A stretch of DNA of 64,000 bases from DATARH01 sp036268425 (GTDB lineage: Bacteria > Pseudomonadota > Alphaproteobacteria > ATCC43930 > CGMCC-115725). Within the stretch, counting starts at the first letter, position 1, and each line of letters opens with the position of its first letter. Position numbers and translations under genes: made by a program. The notes under the pieces are model-generated. The model was not told the DNA's origin and made no database searches. It worked only from the letters and a program-made list of their open reading frames with translations. Where the stretch lies: contig DATAUE010000122.1 of assembly GCA_036268425.1 (NCBI GenBank), forward strand, positions 1 through 64,000, given 5' to 3'. Shown piece after piece: positions 51,587-64,000 of the stretch.

Positions 51587-51916
51587 ATGTATTACGCGAG
51601 CCTTGTGGCCGCGATCTTGTTCGGCATCGCCGGGCAGATCGCGCTCAAATCCGGCGCGATCGGCTCGCAGACGATCATCGCGCAATTCCTCAACCCGCTG
51701 ACCATCATCGGCTTTGGCATCTACGTCTTTGCCGCCTTCTGCTACATCATCGCGCTGAAAAAGATACCGGTGTCAGTCGCGTTTCCCTCGGTCGGCGCGA
51801 GTTATGCAGTCGTCGCGATCATCGCCCATCTGCTGTGGAACGAGCCGCTCGGCTGGCAGCAATTCGGCGGCATCCTGCTGATCGGCAGCGGCATCCTGCT
51901 GGTGCAACAGCACTAA
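51587..51916 (+). CDS. Small four-helix EamA/SMR-like membrane protein (candidate lipid-sugar flippase)
   Basis: This 109-residue protein has four hydrophobic segments, the size and layout of small multidrug resistance and ArnE/ArnF proteins. It begins MYYASLVAAILFGIAGQIAL, and the glutamate in HLLWNEPLGWQQF precedes the last segment. ArnE/F and GtrA carry polyprenyl-linked sugars across the inner membrane; the position beside a polyprenyl-sugar synthase suggests the same job. A GTG two codons upstream is an alternative start. It ends 9 bases before the convergent htpG gene. Confidence 0.78.
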   Translation: MYYASLVAAILFGIAGQIALKSGAIGSQTIIAQFLNPLTIIGFGIYVFAAFCYIIALKKIPVSVAFPSVGASYAVVAIIAHLLWNEPLGWQQFGGILLIGSGILLVQQH

Positions 51917-51925
51917 AATTAAAAT

Positions 51926-53824
51926 TCAGGCCGCCGGCAAGCCGCGCTCCAACAGGCTCGCGAGGCGGCGCGCGAAGGCGGCCGGATCAGGCAATTGCTC
52001 GCCTTCGACGATGCGGGCTTGGTCGAGAAGCAGCCAGGCAAACTCCGATAGCTGGTCCGATGCGCCGACCTCGCCGACCGAAGCGGCAAGGCGCTCGATC
52101 AACCGGTGTTGCGGGTTGAGTTCGAGGATGCGCTTGGCTGTCGTGTCAAGCTGGCGGTGCTGCTTCAGCAGGCGTTCGAGGTGCATATCGATGTCACCCT
52201 CGTCGGCCACGAGGCACACCGCGCTGTCGGTCAGCCGTTCGGAGCCGCGCACATCCTTGACCACATCGCCCAACGCCAGCTTGAAGATCGCAATCAGGCT
52301 GGCGAGTTTGGGCGGCGGCTCGGGTTTGGCCGCGTCTTCCTTCTCGTCGTTGGCAGGCGTGATCTTGTCGAGATCGACACCGCCGCGCGTCGCCGATTTG
52401 AACGGTTTTTCCTGGTAAGTGCCGACGGCGTTCACCCAGAACTCGTCGATCGGATCGGTCAGCAGCAGAACCTCGACGCCGCGGGCGCGAAAGCCTTCGA
52501 TCTGCGGGCTTTTGCGCAGCAGATCGAGATTGTCGCCGGTGATCGTGTAGATCGCCTCCTGGCCGGGGCGCATCGCGGCAACGTATTCTTCCAGCGAAAT
52601 CAGCCCGTCGCGTCCGGTCGTGCGAAACCGCATCAACGGCAGTAACGCCTCACGCTGATCGCGGTCTTCATAGAGACCTTCTTTCAGCACCGCCCCGAAA
52701 TCGTCCCAGAATTTGGTGTATTCCGCCGGTGCGTCGCTCGCCTTTTTTGCAAGCTCGCTCAGCACCCGGCGGGTCAATGCCTGCCGGATGCGCGTCACGG
52801 TCGGGTTCGCCTGCAGCATTTCGCGGCTGATGTTCAGCGGCAGGTCTTCGCTGTCGACGATGCCGCGGACAAACCGCAGATAGGCCGGCAACAGTTCGGC
52901 GCCCTCGTCGGTAATAAAGACACGGCGGACGTAAAGTTTGAGCCGCGGCTTGCGCTCGGGGTCGAACAGGTCGAACGGCTTTTGCGACGGGACGAACAGC
53001 AGGTAGGTGTATTCGAGAACCCCCTCGGCACGGGCATGCAGCGTCAGCCAGGGGTCATCAAAACCCTGGCCGACATGGTGGTAGAATTCCTTGTACTGCT
53101 CGGCAGTGATTTCCGTGCGCGGCCGCGTCCATAACGCCGACGCGGTGTTGATCGTCTCTTCCTTGTTGCCATCGGCGAGCACGATCGGCAAGGCAATGTG
53201 GTCGGAATAGCGCTTGACGATCTGCTGCAGGCGGTGCGTCTCGAGGTATTCGTCGTCGCCTTCACGCATGTGCAGCGTAATGCGGGCGCCGCGCGGCACG
53301 TTGGGCGCCGGCTCGACCGTAAAGCTGCCTTTGCCGTCGGATTCCCAGCGCCAGCCCTCGGTATCGCCGGCCTTGCGGCTCAGCACCTCGACCTTGTCGG
53401 CCACCATGAAGGCGGAATAAAAGCCGACGCCGAACTGGCCGATCAGGCTCATATCCTTGCCGCCAGCGTCCTTGTCTTCGGCGCCGTTGAGTTGGCTCAT
53501 AAACGCCGCGGTCCCGGAGCGGGCAATCGTGCCGAGATTGTCGATCAACTCGTCATGGTTCATGCCGATGCCGTTATCGGCGACAGTTAATGTACGCGAC
53601 GATTTTACCGGGGTCAGCACGACGCGGTAGTTAGCGTTGCCTTCGGCGAGCGCTGGCTCTGTCAGTGCGGCATAACGCAGCCGATCACAGGCGTCGGACG
53701 CGTTGGAAACCAGTTCGCGCAGGAAAATCTCCTTCTCGCTGTAAAGCGAGTGCGCGACGATATCGAGAAGGCGGCTGACTTCGGCTTGGAACGTGCGGGT
53801 TTCTGGAGCGGCTTGATCGGTCAT
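51926..53824 (-). CDS. htpG: Molecular chaperone HtpG (Hsp90)
   Basis: This 632-residue Hsp90 has its N-terminal GHKL ATPase domain with the nucleotide-binding motifs NASDACDRLRY, DNGIGMNHDEL and IGQFGVGFYSAFM. The middle domain holds the gamma-phosphate-contacting Arg in NISREMLQ, and the C-terminal dimerisation domain follows. The ATG at 53824 gives the family N-terminus MTDQAAPETRTFQAEV. A heat-shock-type promoter lies 35 bases upstream of the ATG. It stands next to a porin gene on the same strand, but the promoter suggests separate control. Confidence 0.95.
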   Translation of the reverse strand: MTDQAAPETRTFQAEVSRLLDIVAHSLYSEKEIFLRELVSNASDACDRLRYAALTEPALAEGNANYRVVLTPVKSSRTLTVADNGIGMNHDELIDNLGTIARSGTAAFMSQLNGAEDKDAGGKDMSLIGQFGVGFYSAFMVADKVEVLSRKAGDTEGWRWESDGKGSFTVEPAPNVPRGARITLHMREGDDEYLETHRLQQIVKRYSDHIALPIVLADGNKEETINTASALWTRPRTEITAEQYKEFYHHVGQGFDDPWLTLHARAEGVLEYTYLLFVPSQKPFDLFDPERKPRLKLYVRRVFITDEGAELLPAYLRFVRGIVDSEDLPLNISREMLQANPTVTRIRQALTRRVLSELAKKASDAPAEYTKFWDDFGAVLKEGLYEDRDQREALLPLMRFRTTGRDGLISLEEYVAAMRPGQEAIYTITGDNLDLLRKSPQIEGFRARGVEVLLLTDPIDEFWVNAVGTYQEKPFKSATRGGVDLDKITPANDEKEDAAKPEPPPKLASLIAIFKLALGDVVKDVRGSERLTDSAVCLVADEGDIDMHLERLLKQHRQLDTTAKRILELNPQHRLIERLAASVGEVGASDQLSEFAWLLLDQARIVEGEQLPDPAAFARRLASLLERGLPAA

Positions 53825-53858
53825 TGGCGGCTTTTCTTGGTGGCGGGACCGTCGCGAG

Positions 53859-53887
53859 ATATGAGGCGCAACCGCTCCTGGCGCAAG
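53859..53887 (-). promoter_or_regulatory. Heat-shock (RpoH-type) promoter of htpG
   Basis: On the minus strand CTTG (53884-53887) is followed after 18 bases by CTCATAT (53859-53865). This matches the alphaproteobacterial RpoH pattern CTTG, 17-18 bases, CYTATNT at all but one position, with a leader of roughly 25-30 bases before the ATG. Confidence 0.7.
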
Positions 53888-53919
53888 ACGTGACGCCACA
53901 TCGGTGCCGCAACCCCGTC

Positions 53920-53990
53920 AGAACTTCCCCCACCAGAACTTGCCCCCATCAGAACTTGCCTCCATCAGAACTTGCCCCCATCAGAACTTG
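53920..53990. repeat. 16-bp tandem repeat copying the porin stop region
   Basis: AGAACTT recurs at 53920, 53935, 53951, 53967 and 53983, so the period is 15, 16, 16 and 16 bases. The unit is AGAACTTGCCCCCATC. The last copy on the plus strand is the end of the porin gene itself, whose final codons and stop (AAG TTC TGA) are repeated downstream of the gene. Confidence 0.95.
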
Positions 53991-55633
53991 AACGTCAGGT
54001 TCGCGTCGAGAAACGTCGTGGTTTTGCCGCCTGCGGCGCGGATTGCCGCGCCGGGGTAAAAGATGCCGAACTCGGCTAGCGCCAGCAGGTGTGGAACGAT
54101 GGTCCAGGTCACGCGCAAGTCCGACTGCCGGCCGATCGAGCGGCCCGCCGTCAGCGCCGTCACCGCATAGCTGTTCTGCCCGTTGCCGCCCGGCCACGGC
54201 GCGCCGGTGTAGATCGCGTCGGACTCCGAATAGCGCCATAGGAACGAATAATAGAACTCGGCGGTAATCGTGTCGGTCGGCGAAACCCTGATGCGCGGCG
54301 CGACATCGTAGAAATTGGTCGGCGCAAATTCGTTGTTCGGCACATAATATTGCGTATTCGGATACATCGGCTGGTAGGTGTGCATCGTGCCGCCGGTTTT
54401 GTCGGCGCCACCGGATGCCATGTCGAGATGAATGCCGATGCGCGGTTTCCACGGCACGCTGTGGAAGGTGTAGCCGGTATCGGTATTGACCGAGAAGGCC
54501 ACAACCGTCAGGCCGGCATAGCTTCCGAACTGGTAGGCGCCTTGCCAGTCGTAATCGGCATCGCCCACCCCGCCGTAGTAGCGCAATCCGATCGTGTGGC
54601 GGTGATCCTGGCCCGTGGTAAACCCGGCGCCGGTCGCCGCCACGATCCGCGCCCCGGTCAGGAACGCGCGGTCGTCATAAACCCCCGAACCGCCGCCATT
54701 TGCCGAAGGGTTCGAGCGCCAGCCAAAATAGAACAGGTCGGCCGAGCCGTGCGCCGGCATCCGGCCTAGCGCGAATTTCGGCAAATCATAGCTGGTGTAG
54801 ATGCCCCACAAATTGGTGTGTGCGTTGTCGCGATCCTGCAACACGCCGTTCGCAAAGACGACAACGTTGTACGCAAAGGCATCGACCCGCGCGTTACCCC
54901 AGTCGCGATAGACGCGAAACCCATCGAATACCGGCGATGGCAGGTTGGTCGAGACGTTGGCGCGTACCTGCAGGTTATTGCCGAGAAATACTTCCTGCCG
55001 GCCGGCGCGCAGACCACTCTTTGCCGCCGCGTCGTTGGTGAATATCTCGGCAAAGCCGTTAACCAGGCCGAGTTCATCCCGCAAATTGCCAGGCACCGCC
55101 GGCCCGACATCGCGGCCAGTCTGCTGGCCGTGATAAAGCTCGCCGTAGAGGCGGATATTATCACCGATATGCAGGTCGCCGCCGAGCGCGTAGCGCTGCT
55201 TGTAAAGCTGGTTGCTGCTGACGTTCGCCGGCAGCGTCAATACCGGCGCACCGCCAGCAGTTTTGGCCGGCGTTGCTGCTGTCGCGATCGCGAAATTGCG
55301 GTGATCCGTATTGTCGTAGCGAAAGCGGATTTCGCCGCTCAGCGTCAGGTAGACCGAGCCGGACGGTGTCAGCGCAATGTATTTTAGCGGATCGAACAGG
55401 TCGTTGGCGACCGCGGGGTTGCGCAGATTAAGATAATCCTCCTCGTAGCGCGCGACATACGAATTGCCTCGCCCCGGCCCCTTACCCTTGTAAAACAACC
55501 CGCTGGCAAGTGTGGAGGCAGGTTCGTCAGCGGTAGCCGCCGCTTTGGCCGGCAACTCAGGGCTTTCCTGTGCCTCCGCGCCTGCGGACGCCGTTACCCA
55601 GACGGCAAGCACAATGGCTCGTCGAGCTGTCAT
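53981..55633 (-). CDS. Outer-membrane beta-barrel protein of the alginate-export (AlgE-like) family
   Basis: This protein of about 550 residues is exported by a signal peptide (MTARRAIVLAVWV, cleavage after AGAEA) and ends in the outer-membrane signature LTFKF with terminal Phe. Family blocks include LTLSGEIRFRYD, LYGELYHGQQTG, GLRAGRQEVFLG and FDGFRVYRDWG. It is predicted to be an 18-strand porin-like barrel. A GTG eleven codons upstream (55666) is an alternative start; neither has a good ribosome-binding site. Family members export alginate or serve as general porins, and no alginate biosynthesis genes are in view. Confidence 0.82.
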   Translation of the reverse strand: MTARRAIVLAVWVTASAGAEAQESPELPAKAAATADEPASTLASGLFYKGKGPGRGNSYVARYEEDYLNLRNPAVANDLFDPLKYIALTPSGSVYLTLSGEIRFRYDNTDHRNFAIATAATPAKTAGGAPVLTLPANVSSNQLYKQRYALGGDLHIGDNIRLYGELYHGQQTGRDVGPAVPGNLRDELGLVNGFAEIFTNDAAAKSGLRAGRQEVFLGNNLQVRANVSTNLPSPVFDGFRVYRDWGNARVDAFAYNVVVFANGVLQDRDNAHTNLWGIYTSYDLPKFALGRMPAHGSADLFYFGWRSNPSANGGGSGVYDDRAFLTGARIVAATGAGFTTGQDHRHTIGLRYYGGVGDADYDWQGAYQFGSYAGLTVVAFSVNTDTGYTFHSVPWKPRIGIHLDMASGGADKTGGTMHTYQPMYPNTQYYVPNNEFAPTNFYDVAPRIRVSPTDTITAEFYYSFLWRYSESDAIYTGAPWPGGNGQNSYAVTALTAGRSIGRQSDLRVTWTIVPHLLALAEFGIFYPGAAIRAAGGKTTTFLDANLTFKF

Positions 55634-55851
55634 CTTTTTGGATCGTGCGGCGGCGACAAGGTTCACTCGGATAATTGGCGCTGGTCTCCGTGATGCTCAC
55701 GATAAATTGCTTCGTGTCATGCCGCCTTTAGCGCATTTTCAGGCTGTCTCGACGTACCGATCGTTGCGTTTATACCTTGCCGGTTGGGAACGAAACCGGA
55801 TAGCAGCGTTTAATGCTCGCGCACAGGCGCACCAGAAGCTGGAGGACCGCC

Positions 55852-57216
55852 TTGGCTCAACCATCGGGTGTCTCGTCCGTCGCTTTCGCCGCAACACTGA
55901 TCGTCACCTTGGGTCTTTCGACCGCCTGGGCGCAAGTTGATCCAGGCAAACCCGCAGCGCCCGACAACCCCGCGGCGCAGAATTTCCTCGCCGAACACGA
56001 AATCGGCCGCCGCACTCATATCGATCCTGATGCGCTGCCGGCACCGAAGACCGGACCGATCGTCACCGACCGTTCGCTGACCGTGCCGTATAGCGGACAA
56101 AAGCTCGACGTGCCGCCGGGTTTTGTCGCGACGTTGTTCGCCTCTGGTCTGGCCAATCCGCGGCGCCTGTTGGTGCTGGCAAACGGCGATGTGATGGTCG
56201 CCGAGCAGGGGCCGGGCTACCTGACGCTGCTGCGCGACGACGGCACCGGCCATGCCGTATGGGTCGACCGGCATGCTGAAGATTTCAACAAACCGTACGG
56301 GCTTGCCTGGCAGGGTGATCACCTGCTGGTGACCGACCAGGACGGCATTTGGAAAGTGCCGCACGTGCCCGGCGCCTTGCGGCCGGGACGCCCAGCGCCG
56401 GCACAACGCGCAGAAGACCTGCCGCCCGACCAGCGCAAGCCGGTGCCGGGCGCCTACGGCGCCGAGATGATCACCAAAAAGGGTGTGTTCGGCATCGTCC
56501 AGGGTCACCAGAACCGCCATCTGGCGATCGATCCGAAGACCGGCGCGCTGTTCGTCGGGGTCGGCTCGTCAGGCAATCTCGGAGTCGAACCGGAGCCGAA
56601 GGCGACGATCCAGCGCTTTGATGCCGACGGATCAAACCAGATGACCTATGCGTCGGGCACCCGCAACCCGACAGCGCTGGCCTTCAACCCGCAGACCGGC
56701 GATCTCTGGGCCCTGGTGCAGGAACGTGATGGCCTCGGCGACAATCTGCCCTCGGATTATATGATCCGGGTGCAGCAGGGCGGATTTTACGGCTGGCCCT
56801 ATGCCTATATCGGCAAGCATCCGCAGCCCGGCTTCGCCAATCTGGCGCCCGATAAAGTCAACGCGTCGATCACCCCGGATTTGCTGTTCCAGGCGCATTC
56901 GTCGCTGCTCGATCTCGTCTTTTATCAGGGCGACCAGTTTCCCGCCGAATACAAGGGCAGCGCCTTTGTTGCACTCAAGGGATCGTGGAACCGCTCGCAA
57001 CCGACCGGCTACAAGGTCGCGCTTGTGCCGTTCAAGGACGGCAAGCCCGAAGGTTATTACCAGAATTTCTTAACCGGGTTCTGGGCGGAGGGCGAGGACC
57101 GTGCCGAGGTGTGGGGCCGACCGGCCGCGCTTGCCGTCGCCAAAGACGGCTCGTTGCTTGTCGCTGACGACACCGGCGGTACGATCTGGCGTATTTCCTA
57201 CACCGGTACGCACTGA
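55852..57216 (+). CDS. Sorbosone/PQQ-dependent sugar dehydrogenase-like periplasmic protein
   Basis: This protein of about 454 residues has a TTG start supported by GGAGG 6 bases upstream. A signal peptide (AFAATLIVTLGLSTAWA) is followed by a six-bladed propeller with the landmarks LASGLANPRRLLVLANGD, HQNRHLAIDPKTG and SGTRNPTALAFNP (the RN motif near the active-site His). The family includes soluble glucose dehydrogenase and L-sorbosone dehydrogenase, which use PQQ; PQQ synthesis is not encoded here. An ATG at 55813 is a less likely start. A weak extracytoplasmic-stress-type promoter is seen upstream (GGAAC at 55787, CGTT at 55807, one base too close). Confidence 0.8.
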   Translation: MAQPSGVSSVAFAATLIVTLGLSTAWAQVDPGKPAAPDNPAAQNFLAEHEIGRRTHIDPDALPAPKTGPIVTDRSLTVPYSGQKLDVPPGFVATLFASGLANPRRLLVLANGDVMVAEQGPGYLTLLRDDGTGHAVWVDRHAEDFNKPYGLAWQGDHLLVTDQDGIWKVPHVPGALRPGRPAPAQRAEDLPPDQRKPVPGAYGAEMITKKGVFGIVQGHQNRHLAIDPKTGALFVGVGSSGNLGVEPEPKATIQRFDADGSNQMTYASGTRNPTALAFNPQTGDLWALVQERDGLGDNLPSDYMIRVQQGGFYGWPYAYIGKHPQPGFANLAPDKVNASITPDLLFQAHSSLLDLVFYQGDQFPAEYKGSAFVALKGSWNRSQPTGYKVALVPFKDGKPEGYYQNFLTGFWAEGEDRAEVWGRPAALAVAKDGSLLVADDTGGTIWRISYTGTH

Positions 57217-57240
57217 TCCTGCCGGCGCGAGCCGCCGATA

Positions 57241-58692
<1,452 letters not shown>

Positions 58693-58874
58693 CAAGGTGC
58701 CCTTGAATAGCTGGCTCGGCCTTAAAAGCCGGTCAGAATTGCTGTCTAATATCCATCATGCCCGATCCGCAGGCAGTGCAGCAACCGTGACGCAACTTCT
58801 GCGCCAGCAACACATGGCCGCACTAGCCCGCTGTCGGTTGTCGGGCCCCGCTAACCCTACCCAACGGCCAAGGG
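58693..58874. other. Gap between gltB and gltD
   Basis: These 182 bases separate the two subunit genes. No gene, terminator or clear promoter was recognised. A weak -35/-10-like pair reading toward gltD cannot be excluded. Confidence 0.35.
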
Positions 58875-63515
<4,641 letters not shown>

Positions 63516-63794
63516 ATCAATCGCTCTTTTCAAGCAGCGGCGCCGCCGCCGTTTCACCCCCGGAGCATGCAGTCGCGATGCGCCGTCTGGCATTATGCAT
63601 TAGTAAACAGGGTAATGCGAATCTGCCTTGGCTCAACCGGCCGCTATCTTCCGCCGCAGGGCTAATGTGCCGCGTTCAGCGGATGCTGCACCTGCGAGCA
63701 AGAGTTTCGGCACGATCTCTTGCCGATGCGAGGCCGTCATCGCACATTTTCAGGTCGCCAGAACAGGGTCCGCGAGCAAAGTCGGAGGCAGCGT
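63516..63794. other. Upstream region of gltB
   Basis: These 279 bases between gltB and the next gene (both minus strand) contain an AT-richer segment around 63585-63615 with CATAAT (minus strand, 63592-63597) as probable -10 box. No matching -35 is evident. No gene was recognised. Confidence 0.4.
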
Positions 63795-64000
63795 TCAGCC
63801 CTGGCTGCGGATGATCGCAGCCGCGATCGGAGGCTGGCCGCGCAACGTCTGCAGGACAACACAGTACCGCTCGGTCAGCTTCAACAGCGTGTCGATGCGG
63901 TCTTGCGGCTCGTCGGTATCGAGGTCGAAGGCAAGGCGGATCGCCGCGAACCCGACCGGCGCAGCGCGGTCAACCCCGAGCGTGCCGCGGAAATCGAGAT
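63795..64000 (-). CDS. OsmC-like protein, C-terminal part (5' end beyond window)
   Basis: The last 68 codons of a gene reading leftward are present, ending in a TGA at 63795-63797. The product ends RLAFDLDTDEPQDRIDTLLK then LTERYCVVLQTL, with the conserved cysteine of the C-terminal half of OsmC/Ohr peroxidase-fold proteins in RYCVV. The part before it (DFRGTLGVDRAAPVGFAAI) also fits the OsmC fold. It presumably reduces organic peroxides or belongs to an OsmC relative of other function. Only the fragment is available. Confidence 0.6.
   Translation of the reverse strand, partial: LDFRGTLGVDRAAPVGFAAIRLAFDLDTDEPQDRIDTLLKLTERYCVVLQTLRGQPPIAAAIIRSQG

Overview
The window is high-GC DNA densely packed with genes on both strands, with many 4-base ATGA stop/start overlaps. 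It looks like chromosome of an alphaproteobacterium, most likely in or near the Rhodospirillales. The pointers are a CarD regulator beside a 7Fe ferredoxin (FdxA), a one-piece indolepyruvate ferredoxin oxidoreductase, a CoxD/CoxE/XdhC maturation set, a GltBD pair and an htpG promoter resembling the alphaproteobacterial RpoH type. The order-level assignment is inference. No rRNA, tRNA, CRISPR array, phage or insertion sequence was recognised.

Layout. 1-2.6 kb: part of a peptide-type ABC importer (permease cut by the window edge, plus its binding protein). 2.9-4.5 kb: an SDR dehydrogenase and a fumarylacetoacetate-hydrolase-family enzyme. 4.7-9.8 kb: a molybdenum-hydroxylase maturation operon (CoxD ATPase, CoxE VWA protein, XdhC split into two genes, and a molybdopterin-binding/MobA-like fusion) without structural hydroxylase genes in view. 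10.1-17.6 kb: six tightly coupled genes, namely a polysaccharide-deacetylase-like protein, a small PH-like membrane protein, then a complete peptide-type ABC importer with a fused double ATPase. 17.6-18.6 kb: a MaoC dehydratase and a metallophosphoesterase. 19.0-21.5 kb: periplasmic protease, CbpA-type DnaJ and CbpM-type modulator. 21.5-26.8 kb: diguanylate cyclase, TerB-like protein and a DinG/XPD-like helicase. 26.8-30.1 kb: small proteins, a lipoprotein and a second, two-PDZ Deg protease. 30.2-31.4 kb: an uncharacterised HTH protein with a long low-complexity middle. 31.7-36.9 kb: divergent FAD-linked oxidase and indolepyruvate oxidoreductase. 36.9-40.6 kb: a secreted unknown protein, ArfB, and a large Pro/Ala-rich protein ending in a PilZ domain.

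40.6-44.5 kb: glutathione-dependent formaldehyde dehydrogenase, an EamA transporter and two SDR enzymes. 44.5-46.4 kb: a phosphatase-fold protein that has lost its metal ligands, CarD and FdxA. 46.7-51.9 kb: a five-gene glycan cluster with the parts of a lipid-linked sugar transfer system (polyprenyl-phosphate-type GT2, SMR/EamA-like candidate flippase, GT39-type membrane transferase, methyltransferase, and a further putative glycosyltransferase). 51.9-57.2 kb: htpG, an alginate-export-type porin and a sugar-dehydrogenase-like protein. 57.2-63.5 kb: gltD and gltB. The right edge cuts an OsmC-like gene.

The most interesting observations are the degenerate phosphatase beside carD, the HTH/low-complexity protein, the disordered PilZ protein, the glycan cluster, a hairpin that could bury the coxD ribosome-binding site, and three unrelated intergenic 16-bp tandem repeats. 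Starts were chosen by ribosome-binding sites, translational coupling and family starts; several are GTG or TTG and are marked as such.
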